Origin: Prosapia bicincta
Lineage: Eukaryota; Arthropoda; Insecta; Hemiptera; Cercopidae
Reading direction: 5' to 3'
Assembly: GCA_036971475.1 (NCBI GenBank)
Contig: JBAIZL010000002.1
Location: forward strand, 171,118,024-171,182,023
Length of the DNA stretch: 64,000 bases
Part shown: positions 1 through 12,711 of the stretch, one piece after another
Layout: every line of letters starts with the position of its first letter
Position numbering within the stretch: position 1 is the stretch's first letter
Position numbers and translations under genes: made by a program
Notes under the pieces: generated by a model
Told to the model about the DNA's origin: nothing
What the model saw: only the letters and a program-made list of their open reading frames with translations
The model's database searches: none

Positions 1-732
1 ATATGGGGCTGGGATACTCACTGATTACCAGAAAACATGGCCAGCCCCACATTTATTAGCAAGTGTAACCAATCTATCTCCTTTGTTCAGTTTGTCCAAA
101 AAAAGTTTTATGTTTCCATTTATACTGCAACAAAATGTTTGGCTTGCAATTAAGTAACAGTCACTGTACATAACCACTACAATAACATATGGCTAGAAAT
201 AGTTTTTATATCACAAGCTGCATAACTAGAACCTGGGCGGCATGTAGGTCACTGACATCGACATGCAGTGAAAAATATACAAGTACTGGAGGGGCCAGAT
301 AGGCAAAGGGGCGGACTAGCAATTTTATTTTTGTTTACTGACCTTATACAGTACTGTAAGACATTTGGAAAACAGAGCCACTGCATGCATACATTCATCA
401 AGCATACATTCCTGCATGCATCAAGTAGTTACAGTAATCTTTGTAAAAATTGTTTTACCTTTGACCTAGTATTTATTTTAGCAAGGTCAAAAGCATAGAG
501 TAAAGGTGAATATTTATCAGGTATTTTGTTTTAGATTAACTATCTGTACATTAACTATAGTTCTTGATTCTTGGTACACTATCCACAACCTGGGGGATTA
601 TTTAACAAAATTCCTTTTGAAAGGTGAATTCTAATTTAAGGTTTAGACGATAGTTTGGGAAATTAACCCTCATAGTGGCAATGGTACAACTTTATAGTGA
701 TTTTATTGAATTGATAGTAATGGTTTGTTCAG
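1..732. other. upstream intron of GIGYF, no gene seen
   Basis: AT-rich sequence ending in the acceptor TTTGTTCAG before the first recognised exon. Short open frames here show no family resemblance. I see no repeats or RNA genes. Confidence 0.6.
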
Positions 733-820
733 GGCAACCGAGAATCCAAGTGACAGTGGAGGCAGCTTTGATGCTTCAGGCGCATTCCATGGAGGGGGCG
801 TATACTCAGATGACGATGAA
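733..820 (+). CDS. GIGYF: GIGYF exon (acidic Ser/Gly-rich segment before the GYF domain)
   Basis: First GIGYF exon in the window; the gene begins further upstream. After one base completing a split codon it encodes 29 residues, including TENPSDSGGSFDASGAFHGG followed by an acidic end, VYSDDDE. This ENP-x-x-x-GG-(S/T)-FD-(A/S)-SGAFHGG segment is typical of the N-terminal half of GIGYF/Gyf proteins, the adaptors that bring 4EHP and RNA-decay factors to repressed mRNAs in the cytoplasm. Borders are TTCAG|GG and GAA|GTAAGAG. The exon ends in phase 0, which matches the next exon. Too short to be found by length; the call rests on protein similarity and clean splice sites. Confidence 0.88.
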
Positions 821-1199
821 GTAAGAGGACAGTTTTAATAAGTTTATTATTTGTTAACTTGAGAGGCTATATTAGTAGAGATAATTTGTATTTATTGCAG
901 ACATTTTAAATTCAAGAGTTTCTGGTTTTAAAAGAGACAAGAAGTATAACCCCTCTTAGTGATAAATCAATTGTACAAGATATTGTAAAACTTTTATTAG
1001 AATTTTGCGTATTTTTTTGGTACCAAACATTGGGAAACCTAAAACTAAATTTCTTGTAGTTCTTTTCATAAAATGATTATGATATACCGAATGTAATAAT
1101 ATAAACAATTTTTATACTGATTACATAAAAGTAATGTTTTATTATTCTTTAAAGTGTGGCTTAAAAAAAAATAGATTAATGATTAGAACCATATTAAAA

Positions 1200-1232
1200 C
1201 ACACACACACACATACACACACGCATATGCAA

Positions 1233-1285
<53 letters not shown>

Positions 1286-1288
1286 CAT

Positions 1289-1322
<34 letters not shown>

Positions 1323-1397
1323 GCACACATGCGGGTGCACACACACAAACACTCACACACATTCACACATGCGCACACACACACACACACACACACT
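1200..1397. repeat. (CA)n microsatellite
   Basis: About 200 bp of CA dinucleotide repeat with a few interruptions (GCATATGC, GCGGGTGC). It creates spurious His-Thr ORFs on + and Cys-Val ORFs on -. Confidence 0.97.
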
Positions 1398-4300
1398 GCA
1401 ACAACATTACCCACCGTCACAAAAATAAAAATTTTGAACAAGCATCGCCGACCGAAGTCGTGTGCTAACACTTGCCAAAATCTGCCAGAGAACCAGTCCC
1501 TGGACTTTATTTTAAAAACCCCAACTCACGGAGATTCAACCCTTTGGGTACTGTTTCCCGGGGAATGAATTCTTTTTAGGCATCTTAGCTTAATGACCCA
1601 GGGTGCCAAAGTGTGTAAGAAAATGGTTTATTAACTTAATTTGCAAGTTAGTAAAAACTCTGTTTTTGTTTTATTTCAATTTTCGCTTTAGCACAGATTT
1701 ATCCCTTTTATAAAATTTAACTTTTTACAAAACTTCTTCATACTTTTTACAAAGTTTCTAAAGCACAATAAAGCTTTTATAAAGGTACTTGGTATTTATT
1801 TCTTAAATGATTTTGCCCTAGCTTAGTTATTTTAATGTTTTAATATCTTTTAACCTATTGGTTCTAAATGTAACCCTTTGAAAAATGTACTTAATTCTAG
1901 CATACATTTGTATCTGAAAACTTATGCTTCACTGTTAAATTTTTTTTATAGAAAAATACACTAAATTCCCAGAGAAAGTTTTATCTATTAAAAAATACAA
2001 ATTTATATATAAAAACAATTAATGAAAAACCGACCCCAAAATATTAACATATAACACTTTATAAAGACAATTCACATATTTAAAATCATCTAGTAAACCT
2101 CACCTGTTCTGATCAACTAATCTTATTTAGAATTTAAACCCAAATTTGATAACTAATGTCATCAGAACATTTACCTAATTTTATACATCATATTTAGATC
2201 CTAATATTAACACCCTATTTGTAAAATCAGCATTTTTATATTTAAACAGAAACCATACTTATTTAAGTTTATCAATTAATATATAAAATATGCTTTTTGA
2301 CTGTTGTTTACTATACTAATTTTAAATTGTTAATTCATAACCAGTTTCACTTACAACCCGTGATGCCGAGTTAATTTTTATATCTTTTCCTATCCCAAAC
2401 AACCTAATGTTTTAATTATTCAATTTTAGTATTCAAACAAACTTAAGAGTTCCTTAATCATAATTACTGTAACATATTGTAACGTTTCACCCTTTTACCT
2501 TGGGAATTTTTCTTTATTTAAATATGTTATTTTGCTTATTACAAAATAATTAAATTTACTTACCAGGGCTTCTAGTTCTAACGTCACAGCCCAGGCAGAA
2601 AACTGTCTGTCTGTCACGGCCTCCCAATCTTGGAGATAGAACTAGGTTACGTTCTAAATAACCATTGAATGTTTAAAAGACAATTATAAACAATTTATTT
2701 ATTAAGCACAAATTACAAATTGAACAAATGACAACCAATGTACCCAGTGGTTTATATCAAACTACTGTTAATTATTCTTTACATATAGCAATTACATATT
2801 AAGTGTTCAAATTTATGTATCGAGAAGGTAGTAAGTTAAGGGTTCATATTTATTTCAGAAATGAATGTCCAAAGACGATTTCTACCGTTTATGTGTTAAT
2901 TATTTATCTATCAAACTTTAAGTTAGTTAAAATTAAAATACATTTTCTTCATTATACTCTAAAACGTACCTGGTTGTGCACACCACTTGTATAACACTAT
3001 AACATATTTTATTTATCACTGCACATCGCTCTTGCAATAAGCGCACTTAAACAAAAAAGTATGAACTTTTACTATTTGGAACTCATAAAAAAAAAGGTTT
3101 TGGCTTCTTCTGTAAGCTGCATTAATAAACTGGTACTGGTCTTGACATCTTAAATTTTGATTAATGAAAGTTTGCAAATTTTCTAAATCATTTCCGAAAT
3201 TACCATCACGTGTGTCTCGTCCAAAGACTTTTAGTGAAGTGGGGAATAGTGAAGTTGGATATAAGCGCGAAACTGAGTTCTCATGCAACCACCACTCTTA
3301 TTTGTTCTTATATACATTTGTGATTGGTCCGCAGGTATCACCCCATGTTTACGTCATATGGCATGTTCTGGTTAACTTCCTTAACTTACCAACATCGTAC
3401 GATATTTTATAATTTTGCCCGCTAGTTCTTACAATAGATTACCAAGTGTTCACCAAGAAAACAAAAATTTTCTTTTATATTGGGCCGATCTAATTATAAA
3501 ATAAAAATTAATATGTAAATGAATGTATATGTAACACCTAATTACTTAAGAGTGTTACAATATAAAACCCTTAGGCAAATTTATACTAATTTTGACCCCT
3601 TGTTTACAAAAACATAATTGTTTATATATTAAATTTATTTCTGTATACTTTATGAACAACCCTTTTAATACATTTTCTTTACCTCTAATATAAATAAGGC
3701 CATTACTTTTATAACTTAGTTTATTCATTATGTTTTTACATTTAAAAGAATTACTTGAATTTTCATTTCCCCAAAAATAAATGAATTTATTAAATTTTAG
3801 ATTTGTACAAAAAGAAAGCAACTACCTTTTAATTCGTGCCGCTCCCTGGACCTTTGTTAATTCCACAGTTTGGCTCCCAGATTTGTGGAGTGAAGATCTT
3901 CTCCATCCTTGGTCGGCTTTGTTTACTTTCTTTGTTCCTTGCGCATCGCCATGAATTAAATTTCTCAAAAGTTTACCGTTCTTATCCCTGCTTTTTTAAT
4001 TTAGTTTCACATTTAACAGTTAAAATTTATTTTATCGAATTCTAATGTCACTATTTTCATAAAGCAATCTACGGTTTATCAACTTTGTAAACCTCCGTTT
4101 TTCGATCGATTTGAAATGTACCACATTTTGATTGAATTTTGCCAATTCTAGGGACCGAAATCCCTAAAAAAAGGCTTGGGAATCGCACAGTTACATTTAG
4201 CAGTCACTTAAACCGCACTTTGTACATGATGTTATAATTTTTAACACTTTTGACTCATTTCAAAGCAGAGTAAGTCTAACGTCGTCATCGTCTAACCTTG

Positions 4301-4826
4301 ATCACCTCTCTAGACCTACTGACCCTCTCCTCCCCTGTTTCCAGCCCCTTCTCAAAACTCCCAATATCACCTGAGGTCCCTGATCCAAACAGCAACCTTC
4401 TATGAGAGTGACATAGAATAACACTATCTACCCCTTAAAATGGTCTGATCTCCACGTCACAATTTCTGGTGTTTGTCCAATTTTATAGTTTAGCATTGAA
4501 ATTTAAATTTGGCCGTAACTTTTTTAAATCTTGAATTTTGGCGATTTTCTTATTCTTGATTTTATTCTTAATTTTTCTTTCTGCACATTTTCAAATCAAC
4601 TTTCTACATCAATTTTTACTTTTCTTTCCTTTTTCCTGGAGATTTTTATCTCCTTCAAATCCAAAATAATAACAAACTCCCCCATTTAAGAATGGCTTTA
4701 CTTTACAAAGTTTCTTTGAATAGCTGCTTATAGCTCTGTATTTATTTTTATATTTGTTTATTTTCAAAATTTAAAATTTTAAAATTTCCATTGTAACGCT
4801 TGAATCCTCAATTTAAGCCCGTTACA

Positions 4827-4827
4827 A

Positions 4828-4852
<25 letters not shown>
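4827..4852. repeat. short (AC)n microsatellite
   Basis: About 13 AC units directly after the sequence CCCGTTACAAC. Confidence 0.9.
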
Positions 4853-4858
<6 letters not shown>

Positions 4859-5107
4859 CCACAACACACAGCCTATTTGCTGGATTGAATAGGAAAGTAA
4901 AAGTCTTATCTTCATAATAGTCCAGTCTGTTTATACAATATAGACAAAATAATCGGGTGTAGATTATATAAACAATGAACAGATGCTAATTATGTAGATG
5001 GTGCCAAGTAAATTTTGAATATGACAAACTTTGTAAATATTTCAAGTCCCTGAATTTGTGTAAGAAGTACCAAAAAATTTTATTCATTAATAATCATTCA
5101 TAACACT

Positions 5108-5385
5108 AATTAAATGATACTTTACTAAGTAAATACGTAATGGCTTACTTGCGGACGCGTTTTGAAACAATCGTTCCATTTACAAAGCAAAGCCTTTACT
5201 GGCGGTGTTGCGCTCAGTACAAAGGTTGTCAGGATGAGATTTATGACCGTAGCAAGGGTGGGTTAAGTTGGTTGTGTGCTATGTAATGGAACAGGGTGTT
5301 GGCTTCAAAATGCTTTCGAAACGCGTCAGAATGTACTATGGAAACTAAGCCATTCCGTATTCACTTAGTTAAGTATTATTTAATT
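5108..5385. mobile_element. foldback MITE with ~40-bp terminal inverted repeats
   Basis: The left end AATTAAATGATACTTTACT pairs with the right end, whose reverse complement reads AATTAAATAATACTTAACT. Pairing continues through AATACG-AATGGCTTA. Inner segments also fold: GGACGCGTTTTGAAAC against TTTCGAAACGCGTC. No coding capacity. Superfamily not identified; no convincing target-site duplication was found by eye. Confidence 0.75.
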
Positions 5386-5701
5386 ATAGTTCAATCAGTG
5401 AATTCAAGATGATTACAACAAACAGCATTCATAATAGCTTAAGAGTTTTAATTTATTTAATAAAGATCCTGCCGGATATTTTAAATGTCCACGGCAATTT
5501 ATTTCTTTTATTATGAGAATATTTATTGCTGTATAGTAATGGTAAATTTTCTAAACCAAAAATTCATATTTTAATGTAATGTTTATCCAATAGGAAGTGA
5601 AACCTTTACCAGTTTTAAAAGGAAAGGATTAAAAATGTGTTGCTTTGAATTTTTTTTTCTTTAATATTATTTCATTCCAATATTTTTTCACACATTTTAA
5701 G

Positions 5702-5846
5702 GATGTTCATCCCACTAAAGGACCAATCAGAAGAGATTCTGGGAAAGGCAATCATATAAATCATAAATCAGTATCAGCCGGAAGTAAAGAAACATCCTCA
5801 AATATTGTAAATGGAACATCACAAACAGAAAGAACAGAAAGGATAG
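5702..5846 (+). CDS. GIGYF: GIGYF exon (basic/Ser-rich linker)
   Basis: Acceptor CATTTTAAG|GAT and donor ATAG|GTAAG. It opens in phase 0 from the previous exon and encodes 48 residues plus one base, starting DVHPTKGPIRRDSGKGNHIN and ending ...TERTERI. The sequence is low-complexity, basic then Ser/Thr-rich, as expected for the disordered linker between the N-terminal motifs and the GYF domain of GIGYF proteins. It has no domain of its own; the assignment rests on phase continuity and position. Confidence 0.82.
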
Positions 5847-7362
5847 GTAAGATTATGTTTATGCTGATCACCATTTTAATATTATGAAATGTAGTAGGAA
5901 ACAAGTTAACATGAATTAGAGTCATATGGCCTTGTAGACCTTGCGTAACAAGAATTATAAGATGAAAAGAATTATTAGTTTAGAAAGAAAAAAATAATAT
6001 CTAAGGAGACGTAAAAAACTCTGATATGAATCTTTAAAACTCTTTAGAATGTTCAATAGAAATACAATTTTAGAAGAATACTGTAAAGTGAACTCAACCC
6101 ATTGATATTAAATAAGAAATAGAATATTCGTTTAATAAGATTATATAAAGGATTGATAGTTGTGTGTAGAATCCAAATGAGTATTGTGTTCAGTTTTGCT
6201 GTAAACTGGAGGGCGAGGTCTTTAGAATATTATAAGGGAGAGCATAAGAGGCATTTTGTCAGAATTTTAGCTGATTAGATACATAATTTTATACATTGTA
6301 ACAAAGCACCTTATTAATAAGTAAAACAAAATTCTCCTTATAAGTTAACTTTAAACTATAATTAAATAATTTAACCAAATATATAATTAATTAAACCAAA
6401 ATTTAAATAAGTTTAGTTAGAATTCTTATTATTGTCCGCCAAGAAGCACATTTTTAAATTTTAACTTTCTAATTTAGATATATCAGAACTTGGAATAGAA
6501 TATTTTTATCATTAGGTTAAAATTTCAGTATTAATTGTATAGATTATCATACAATTCCTTTTTGAAATCTAAATGTTTAGAATAACATTTTTTATATATC
6601 AAGTTGGAACAGGTTTTTGACTTTTGCATAAAAAAATCGTTTATTGCTATCAGAGTCCAAAGCCTGATTTAAAGTTTTCATTGTTCTACATTTAAATAAT
6701 AAGTAAAAATTAAGAAACAATATTTGTAAACTATATTTGTAATTTTTTTTTAAATGTAAAAGGGTAATTACTTTTAAGAAGTAGTATTTGAAATTAGTCT
6801 AAATGCTTTGCTTGGTGATTGGAAGGTCTTTGTTTGTTGGATATCTCAATGAAGATGCCTGAAATAAAACCACAAGCACTTGAAATTTGCTAGGAACTCC
6901 TTTCATTATAAGAATGAATATATCGACTCGCATAGTATTGTAGCAGGGGAGCAAAATGTGGCTTTATCCACTACAAGCCAGAGATAAAAAGTCAGTCCAT
7001 GGAATATTGTTGTAAAGACTTGTCCAAATGAAAGTAAGACAATGGCAATAGTGTTTTGAGAAGCAAATGTTTTTAGTTATGTTGAGTTCCTTGAACAATC
7101 AATCAGTTCTATAAACAAAAATTGTGTGGCGGTTTATTTTTATAACAAATTGACTTTATTTTTTTGAATAACCCTTGTATATAGTTATCACACAGTTTAG
7201 AAGTTTAATTATGAAGAAGAAATTTAGAAATGTAACAATTACTATTAGTCTTGAAATGTATTGTAACTACTCATTTCTAATGTTAAAAATTAAATTATGT
7301 TCATGTGAAAAGGTCAAAGTATTTAGATGTCTGAGTGATATGTTGTCTCTTTCTTTTTGTAG
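5847..7362. other. GIGYF intron, no feature seen
   Basis: AT-rich intron of 1.5 kb with no repeat array, transposon coding remnant or RNA gene recognised. It ends at a tandem TAGCAG acceptor. Confidence 0.6.
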
Positions 7363-7512
7363 CAGACAGAGATAAAAGTAGTAAAAACGATAGTAGTGGT
7401 CCAGGTTTACGACAGTCGCAAAGTGCAAGCAGTCTTAGTAATAGCAACAGTACAATACCAGAAAGAAAAATTAGTGTTCCAGCGCGAAGTAATACAGCCT
7501 CAAATCTTTCAG
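7363..7512 (+). CDS. GIGYF: GIGYF exon (Ser-rich linker)
   Basis: Encodes (A)DRDKSSKNDSSGPGLRQSQ, then SASSLSNSNSTIPERKISVP and ARSNTASNLS, a Ser/Asn-rich disordered segment. It enters with one base carried over from the upstream exon and leaves with one base (TCAG|GTAATT). The acceptor is TTTTTGTAGCAG, so splicing can use 7363 or 7366. Both choices keep frame and differ by one residue (Ala-Asp or Asp). Both flanking exons are compatible. Confidence 0.83.
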
Positions 7513-10500
7513 GTAATTTCTTTGATATCTTTGTACTTAATAATGGGATCTTTTGAAATGTCATAATACTGTATGTAATAGCTTTTTGAAATGTATTATC
7601 TTAATATGACAAAGCTAGGACGACAGATGGCTGCTACTATGACATACAGAGCTAACTTCTCTTCATAAGCTTCTAACTACAAATACTGCGAGTCTTGGTT
7701 TCTATGTCCCTGAGGAAAGCTTCTTGGTAACCGAAAGGTTGATATAATATGTGTGCTTAGTGGCTTTTGAGTATTATATATTATAACTTTCCTTGTTCAT
7801 TTTTTTATAAATAAAGTAGTAAAAACAAATTACTTAAAGTGAGGCAAAATCTGCTGATCAAATATGGAATTTGTAAATTTTGCTAAAATTTTATTACAGT
7901 GTAGATTAAAAATTGTTTATTAGCAACTTAAATTAATTTAACAACAGCCGTAATTCAATTCCTCATGCAGCTTATAAAGATGCAAACAATTTTTCTAAAT
8001 ATATACTAAATACATTTATGTATAGAAACTATTTTGAATAAAGTTTCTGGTAAAAACAATTGTTTCACTTTGTACAGTGTGTACTATTGTTGGTGTATTA
8101 TATGGCTAAATATATTTTTAATTTAAAAAAACATTTAACAATGTAATTAATTGATTTCTACTAAATTAACAACAATTATGTTATTACAATATGTAATAAT
8201 ATTGGCTTTGAATTGTGGGGAATTAATTATATTATGTTTTTAAAAACCTATCTTAATAAAAAAAACCAATATTACAAAATTTGAAAAAAATCCCAGATTT
8301 ATAAATGTCATCTATCTATTAACAAATTCAAAGTTTAGTGCTAACTTCACAGTTATATCTTCAGTAATGATTGTCTAGTATTAAACTTCAGTAGATTCTC
8401 TGTCACTATACTGCACTGGTCCCAGTTGAAAAAACTGGTACAGCAGTTTCAGAATGATGTAGAATTGTTGCTTGTATTAGCAAAGTAGTTTTCTCCATAA
8501 AATAGAAACTTGTGCTGTAGTAATATCTTAACCAGTGGCATTAACCTGCTGTACAATTATACTATTTGACAACTTCTTTTTACATTAAATGTTGACAAAG
8601 TTATTTAAAAAAATGTAGGCTGACTGGTAATATTCACTTGAACAATATGGTGACTGGAATTTGTGAATTAACTAAATTTTTTTGTAAAAATAAATACTAA
8701 GATATAAGGTGTTTACTGTAAGTTGAGGAGATCTAAGAAGGGCCAAAGTAAATGGCTTCTTAGAAGACAAAACAGTAGCGATGCCACGCTGTAAGGAATA
8801 TAAAGACAGAAAATATATAAGGTGTTTACTGTAAGTTGAGCAGATCTAAGAAGGGCCTCAGTAAATGGCTTCTTATAAGACAAAACAGTAGCGACGGCAC
8901 GCTGTAAAGAATATAAAGACAGAAAATATATAAGGTGTTTACTGTAAGTTGAGCAGATCTAAGAAGGGCCTCAGTAAATGGCTTCTTATAAGACAAAACA
9001 GTAGCGACGGCACGCTGTAAAGAATATAAAGACAGAAAATATATAAGGTGTTTACTGTAAGTTGAGCAGATCTAAGAAGGGCCTCAGTAAATGGCTTCTA
9101 AGAAGACAAAATAGTAGCGACGGCACGCTGTAAAGAATATAAAGACAGAAAATATATAGGGTGTTTACTGTAAGTTGAGCAGATCTAAGAACGGCCTCAG
9201 TAAATGGCTTTTTAGAAGACAAAACAGTAGCGACGGCACGCTGTAAAGAATATAAAGACAGAAAATATATAAGGTATTTACTGTAAGTTGAGCAGATCTA
9301 AGAAGGGCCTCAGTAAATGGCTTCTTAGAAGACAAAACAGTAGTGACGGCATGCTGTAAAGAATATAAAGACAGAAAATATATAAGGTGTTTACTATAAG
9401 TTGAGCAGATCTAAGAAGGGCCTCAGTAAATGGCTTCTTAGAAGACAAAACAGTAGTGACGGCATGCTGTAAAGAATATAAAGACAGAAAATATATAAGG
9501 TATTTACTTTAAGTTGAGCAGATCTAAGAAGGGCCTCAGTAAATGGCTTCTTAGAAGACAAAACAGTAGTGACGGCACGCTGTAAAGAATATAAAGACAG
9601 AAAATGTATAAGGTGTTTACTGTAAGTTGAGCAGATCTAAGAAGGGCCTCAGTAAATGGCTTCTTAGAAGACAAAACAGTAGTGACGGCATGCTGTAAAG
9701 AATATAAAGACAGAAAATATATAAGGTGTTTACTGTAAGTTGAGCAGATCTAAGAAGGGCCTCAGTAAATGGCTTCTTAGAAGACAAAACAGTAGTGACG
9801 GCATGCTGTAAAGAATATAAAGACAGAAAATATATAAGGTATTTACTGTAAGTTGAGCAGATCTAAGAAGGGCCTCAGTAAATGGCTTCTTAGAAGACAA
9901 AACAGTAGTGATGGCATGCTGTAAAGAATATAAAGACAGAAAATATATAACGTATTTACTGTAAGTTGAGCAGATCTAAGAACGGCCTCAGTAAATGGCT
10001 TCTTAGAAGACAAAACAGTAGTGACGGCATGCTGTAAAGAATATAAAGACAGAAAATATATAAGGTGTTTACTGTAAGTTGAACAGATCTAAGAAGGGCC
10101 TCAGTAAATGGCTTCTTAGAAGACAAAACAGTAGTGACGGCATGCTGTAAAGAATATAAAGACAGAAAATATATAAGGTGTTTACTGTAAGTTGAACAGA
10201 TCTAAGAACGGCCTCAGTAAATGGCTTCTTAGAAGACAAAACAGTAGCGACGGCACGCTGTAAAGAATATAAAGACAGAAAATATATAAGGTGTTTACTG
10301 TAAGTTAAGCAGATCTAAGAAGGGCCTCAGTAAATGGCTTCTTAGAAGACAAAACAGTAGCGACGGCACGCTGTAAAGAATATAAAGACAGAAAATATAT
10401 AAGGTGTTTACTGTAAGTTGAGCAGATCTAAGAAGGGCCTCAGTAAATGGCTTCTTAGAAGACAAAACAGTAGCGACGGCACGCTGTGAAGAATATAAAG

Positions 10501-11774
10501 ACAGAAAATATATAAGGTGTTTACTGTAAGTTGAGCAGATCTAAGAAGGGCCTCAGTAAATGGCTTCTTAGAAGACAAAACAGTAGCGACGGCACGCTGT
10601 AAAGAATATAAAGACAGAAAATATATAAGGTGTTTACTGTAAGTTGAGCAGATCTAAGAAGGGCCTCAGTAAATGGCTTCTTAGAAGACAAAACAGTAGC
10701 GATGGCACGCTGTAAAGAATATAAAGACAGAAAATATATAAGGTGTTTACTGTAAGTTGCGGAGATCTAAGAAGGGCCTCAGTAAATGGCTTCTTAGAAG
10801 ACAAAACAGTAGCGACGGCACCCTGTAAGGAATATAAAGACAGAAAATATATAAGGTGTTTACTGTAAGTTGAGCAGATCTAAGAAGGGCCTCAGTAAAT
10901 GGCTTCTTAGAAGACAAAACAGTAGTGACGGCACGCTGTAAAGAATATAAAGACAGAAAATATATAAGGTGTTTACTGTAAGTTGAGCAGATCTAAGAAG
11001 GGCCTCAGTAAATGGCTTCTTAGAAGACAAAACAGTAGTGACGGCACGCTGTAAAGAATATAAAGACAGAAAATATATAAGGTGTTTACTGTAAGTTGAG
11101 GAGATCTAAGAAGGGCCTCAGTAAATGGCTTCTTAGAAGATAGAACAGTAGCAACGGCATGAATAAGGAATATAAAGACTGTAAGATATATGGTGTTTAC
11201 TGTAAGTTGAGCAGATTTAAGAAGGGCCTCAGTAAATGGCTTCTTAGAAGATAGAACAGTAGCAACGGCATGAATAAGGAATATAAAGACTGTAAGATAT
11301 ATGGTGTTTACTGTAAGTTGAGCAGATTTAAGAAGGGCCTCAGTAAATGGCTTCTTAGAAGACAGAACAGTAGCAATGGCACGCTGTAAGGAATATTAGT
11401 CTTTATATCTATTTTAACAGCAATCTTAAATCATCAGTTTTGTGCACGCTGTTATAAGGGTTGAACTGTTACATGTTTTCACAGTTTATTGTAGATAATA
11501 CAATGTCAGCCAAATAAAAACTTGTAGTTACTATTGTAAATAATCCAGCACAGAAACTTCGTCCATTGTGGAGGTACGAGATAGGATTCTATAGACATTT
11601 TATGCTTTTACACAATACATCAGCTATAACATATCAGTCCACAGATTTGAATTCATTCCCAATTAACCAATATGAGCTTCCCTCCATTAATTTGGATAAC
11701 AGATTATACTGCATACATTAAATTTTGTGGCAGTAAGTTCAAATTTATTTACTATACCTATTGTACATTTTCAG
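7513..11774. other. GIGYF intron containing a 113-bp satellite
   Basis: 7513-8699 is AT-rich with nothing recognised. 8700-11395 is the tandem array listed separately. 11396-11774 is AT-rich unique-looking sequence ending in the acceptor ACATTTTCAG. Confidence 0.7.
8700..11395. repeat. 113-bp tandem repeat array (~24 copies)
   Basis: The unit begins GGTGTTTACTGTAAGTTGAG and recurs at 8708, 8821, 8934 and onward every 113 bp. Each unit contains the inverted pair CTAAGAAG...CTTCTTAG around GGGCCTCAGTAAATGG. Units differ by point changes (GCGACGG/GTGACGG, AGAAGGG/AGAACGG). Three units near the right end carry GATAGAACAG or GACAGAACAG and ATGAATAAGG variants. The array is intronic with no ORF. 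Confidence 0.97.
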
Positions 11775-11918
11775 TTTTAAATAAAAAGTCAAAACCAGAA
11801 ATTTGTGAAAAAGTTAGAGAAGAAGACAAAATTACAGAGCCACCGGTGCCTACCCTTAGTAAAAAAGAACAGTCGCCTTTAAAAGTAAAAATGCAACCAG
11901 AACTAAATCAACCTACAG
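11775..11918 (+). CDS. GIGYF: GIGYF exon (charged linker)
   Basis: Encodes VLNKKSKPEICEKVREEDKI, TEPPVPTLSKKEQSPLKVKM and QPELNQPT with both borders in phase 1. Acceptor ACATTTTCAG|TT, donor ACAG|GTGAG. Lys/Glu-rich with a Pro-rich centre and no folded domain. It sits directly upstream of the exon that starts the GYF domain. Exact phase match on both sides makes it a real exon of this gene rather than a chance ORF. Confidence 0.85.
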
Positions 11919-12483
11919 GTGAGATACAGGCATTTAATTATCTAAAATTATAATAAATTTTATGAAAAAAAATTATATAATAAAATTTTATAAAGTTTCA
12001 CTTGAAAAAATTCAAAAGTTAAGTTGAGGATTTAAAAACTGCTGATTTGCTCTGCTGTCTACAGACCATCTGTTGATTTTATGATGAAACTTGGCAAGAA
12101 CTGCATCAGTTTTTGTAGAAACGACTTCACATTTGCCAGTATTTATCTTTCACATTTAGTTTTTCTCCTGTTTACAATGTTCAAGGAAAATTTAGAGACA
12201 AGTGAATGATAAACTGAAATTCGCTTTCATCACTGAGATTAGTAATCAGATGGCAAAGGGTAATTTATAATTTGATGATTTGGATTTCTGTAGTTTCATA
12301 GAATAATATAATTTTGATTTGCAACAACAATTAATAAAGATTTCTTAGTTTTATAACATAATGTTTCTTTAAAAATTGTCGAGAATTTAAACATCGATAT
12401 AGGTTTGTTTTTTTACATACTTTAAATATTTTTAATGGTTTTATAAAAAAAGTATTTAAAAGCCTTATATTTTTATATTATAG
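11919..12483. other. short GIGYF intron
   Basis: 565-bp AT-rich intron ending in TATATTATAG. Nothing else recognised. Confidence 0.7.
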
Positions 12484-12711
12484 TTACCCACACATGTAAT
12501 GAAAGATCCGAAGAAGATATGTTAAGAATGCAGAAAGCTGCCCACGATCTAGTGGCTAAACTAATGGAAGATGAAGAGAAAGATTTGCCTAAACCTACAA
12601 CATCTTCTGTTCAACAAAACCTATCACAACCTCCCAGTACAAATCCGCCAAATAATTCCCATCCAGACTCAGACAAATGGTTTTATAGAGATCCACAGAA
12701 TAATATTCAAG
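12484..12711 (+). CDS. GIGYF: GIGYF exon: helical segment and N-terminal part of the GYF domain
   Basis: Encodes VTHTCNERSEEDMLRMQKAA and HDLVAKLMEDEEKDLPKP, a predicted amphipathic helix, then a Ser/Pro/Asn linker, then DSDKWFYRDPQNNIQ. The last stretch is the first strand of a GYF domain: W-x-Y-x-D-P followed by IQG, whose Gly codon is completed by the next exon. The short spacing between the Trp-x-Tyr and the Gly-Pro-Phe places it in the SMY2/GIGYF subclass, which binds proline-rich PPG-phi ligands. Acceptor TATTATAG|TT, donor TTCAAG|GTAATG, phase 1. High confidence. Confidence 0.95.

Larger units (their letters stand above)
821..5701. other. GIGYF intron (4.9 kb)
   Basis: Holds the (CA)n tract at 1200-1397, a short (AC)n at 4827-4852 and a foldback element at 5108-5385, listed separately. 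The stretch 2476-4826 is AT-rich with TGTAAC at its left edge and GTTACA at its right edge, which could be an old LTR fragment, but no coding remnant is visible. No conserved ORF was recognised. Confidence 0.6.

Noticed and set aside
1134..1568. His/Thr-rich and Cys/Val-rich ORFs
   Set aside because: Pure translation of the (CA)n microsatellite.
8700..11395. CRISPR-like array
   Set aside because: Contiguous 113-bp units with no unique spacers, in a eukaryotic intron; a satellite.
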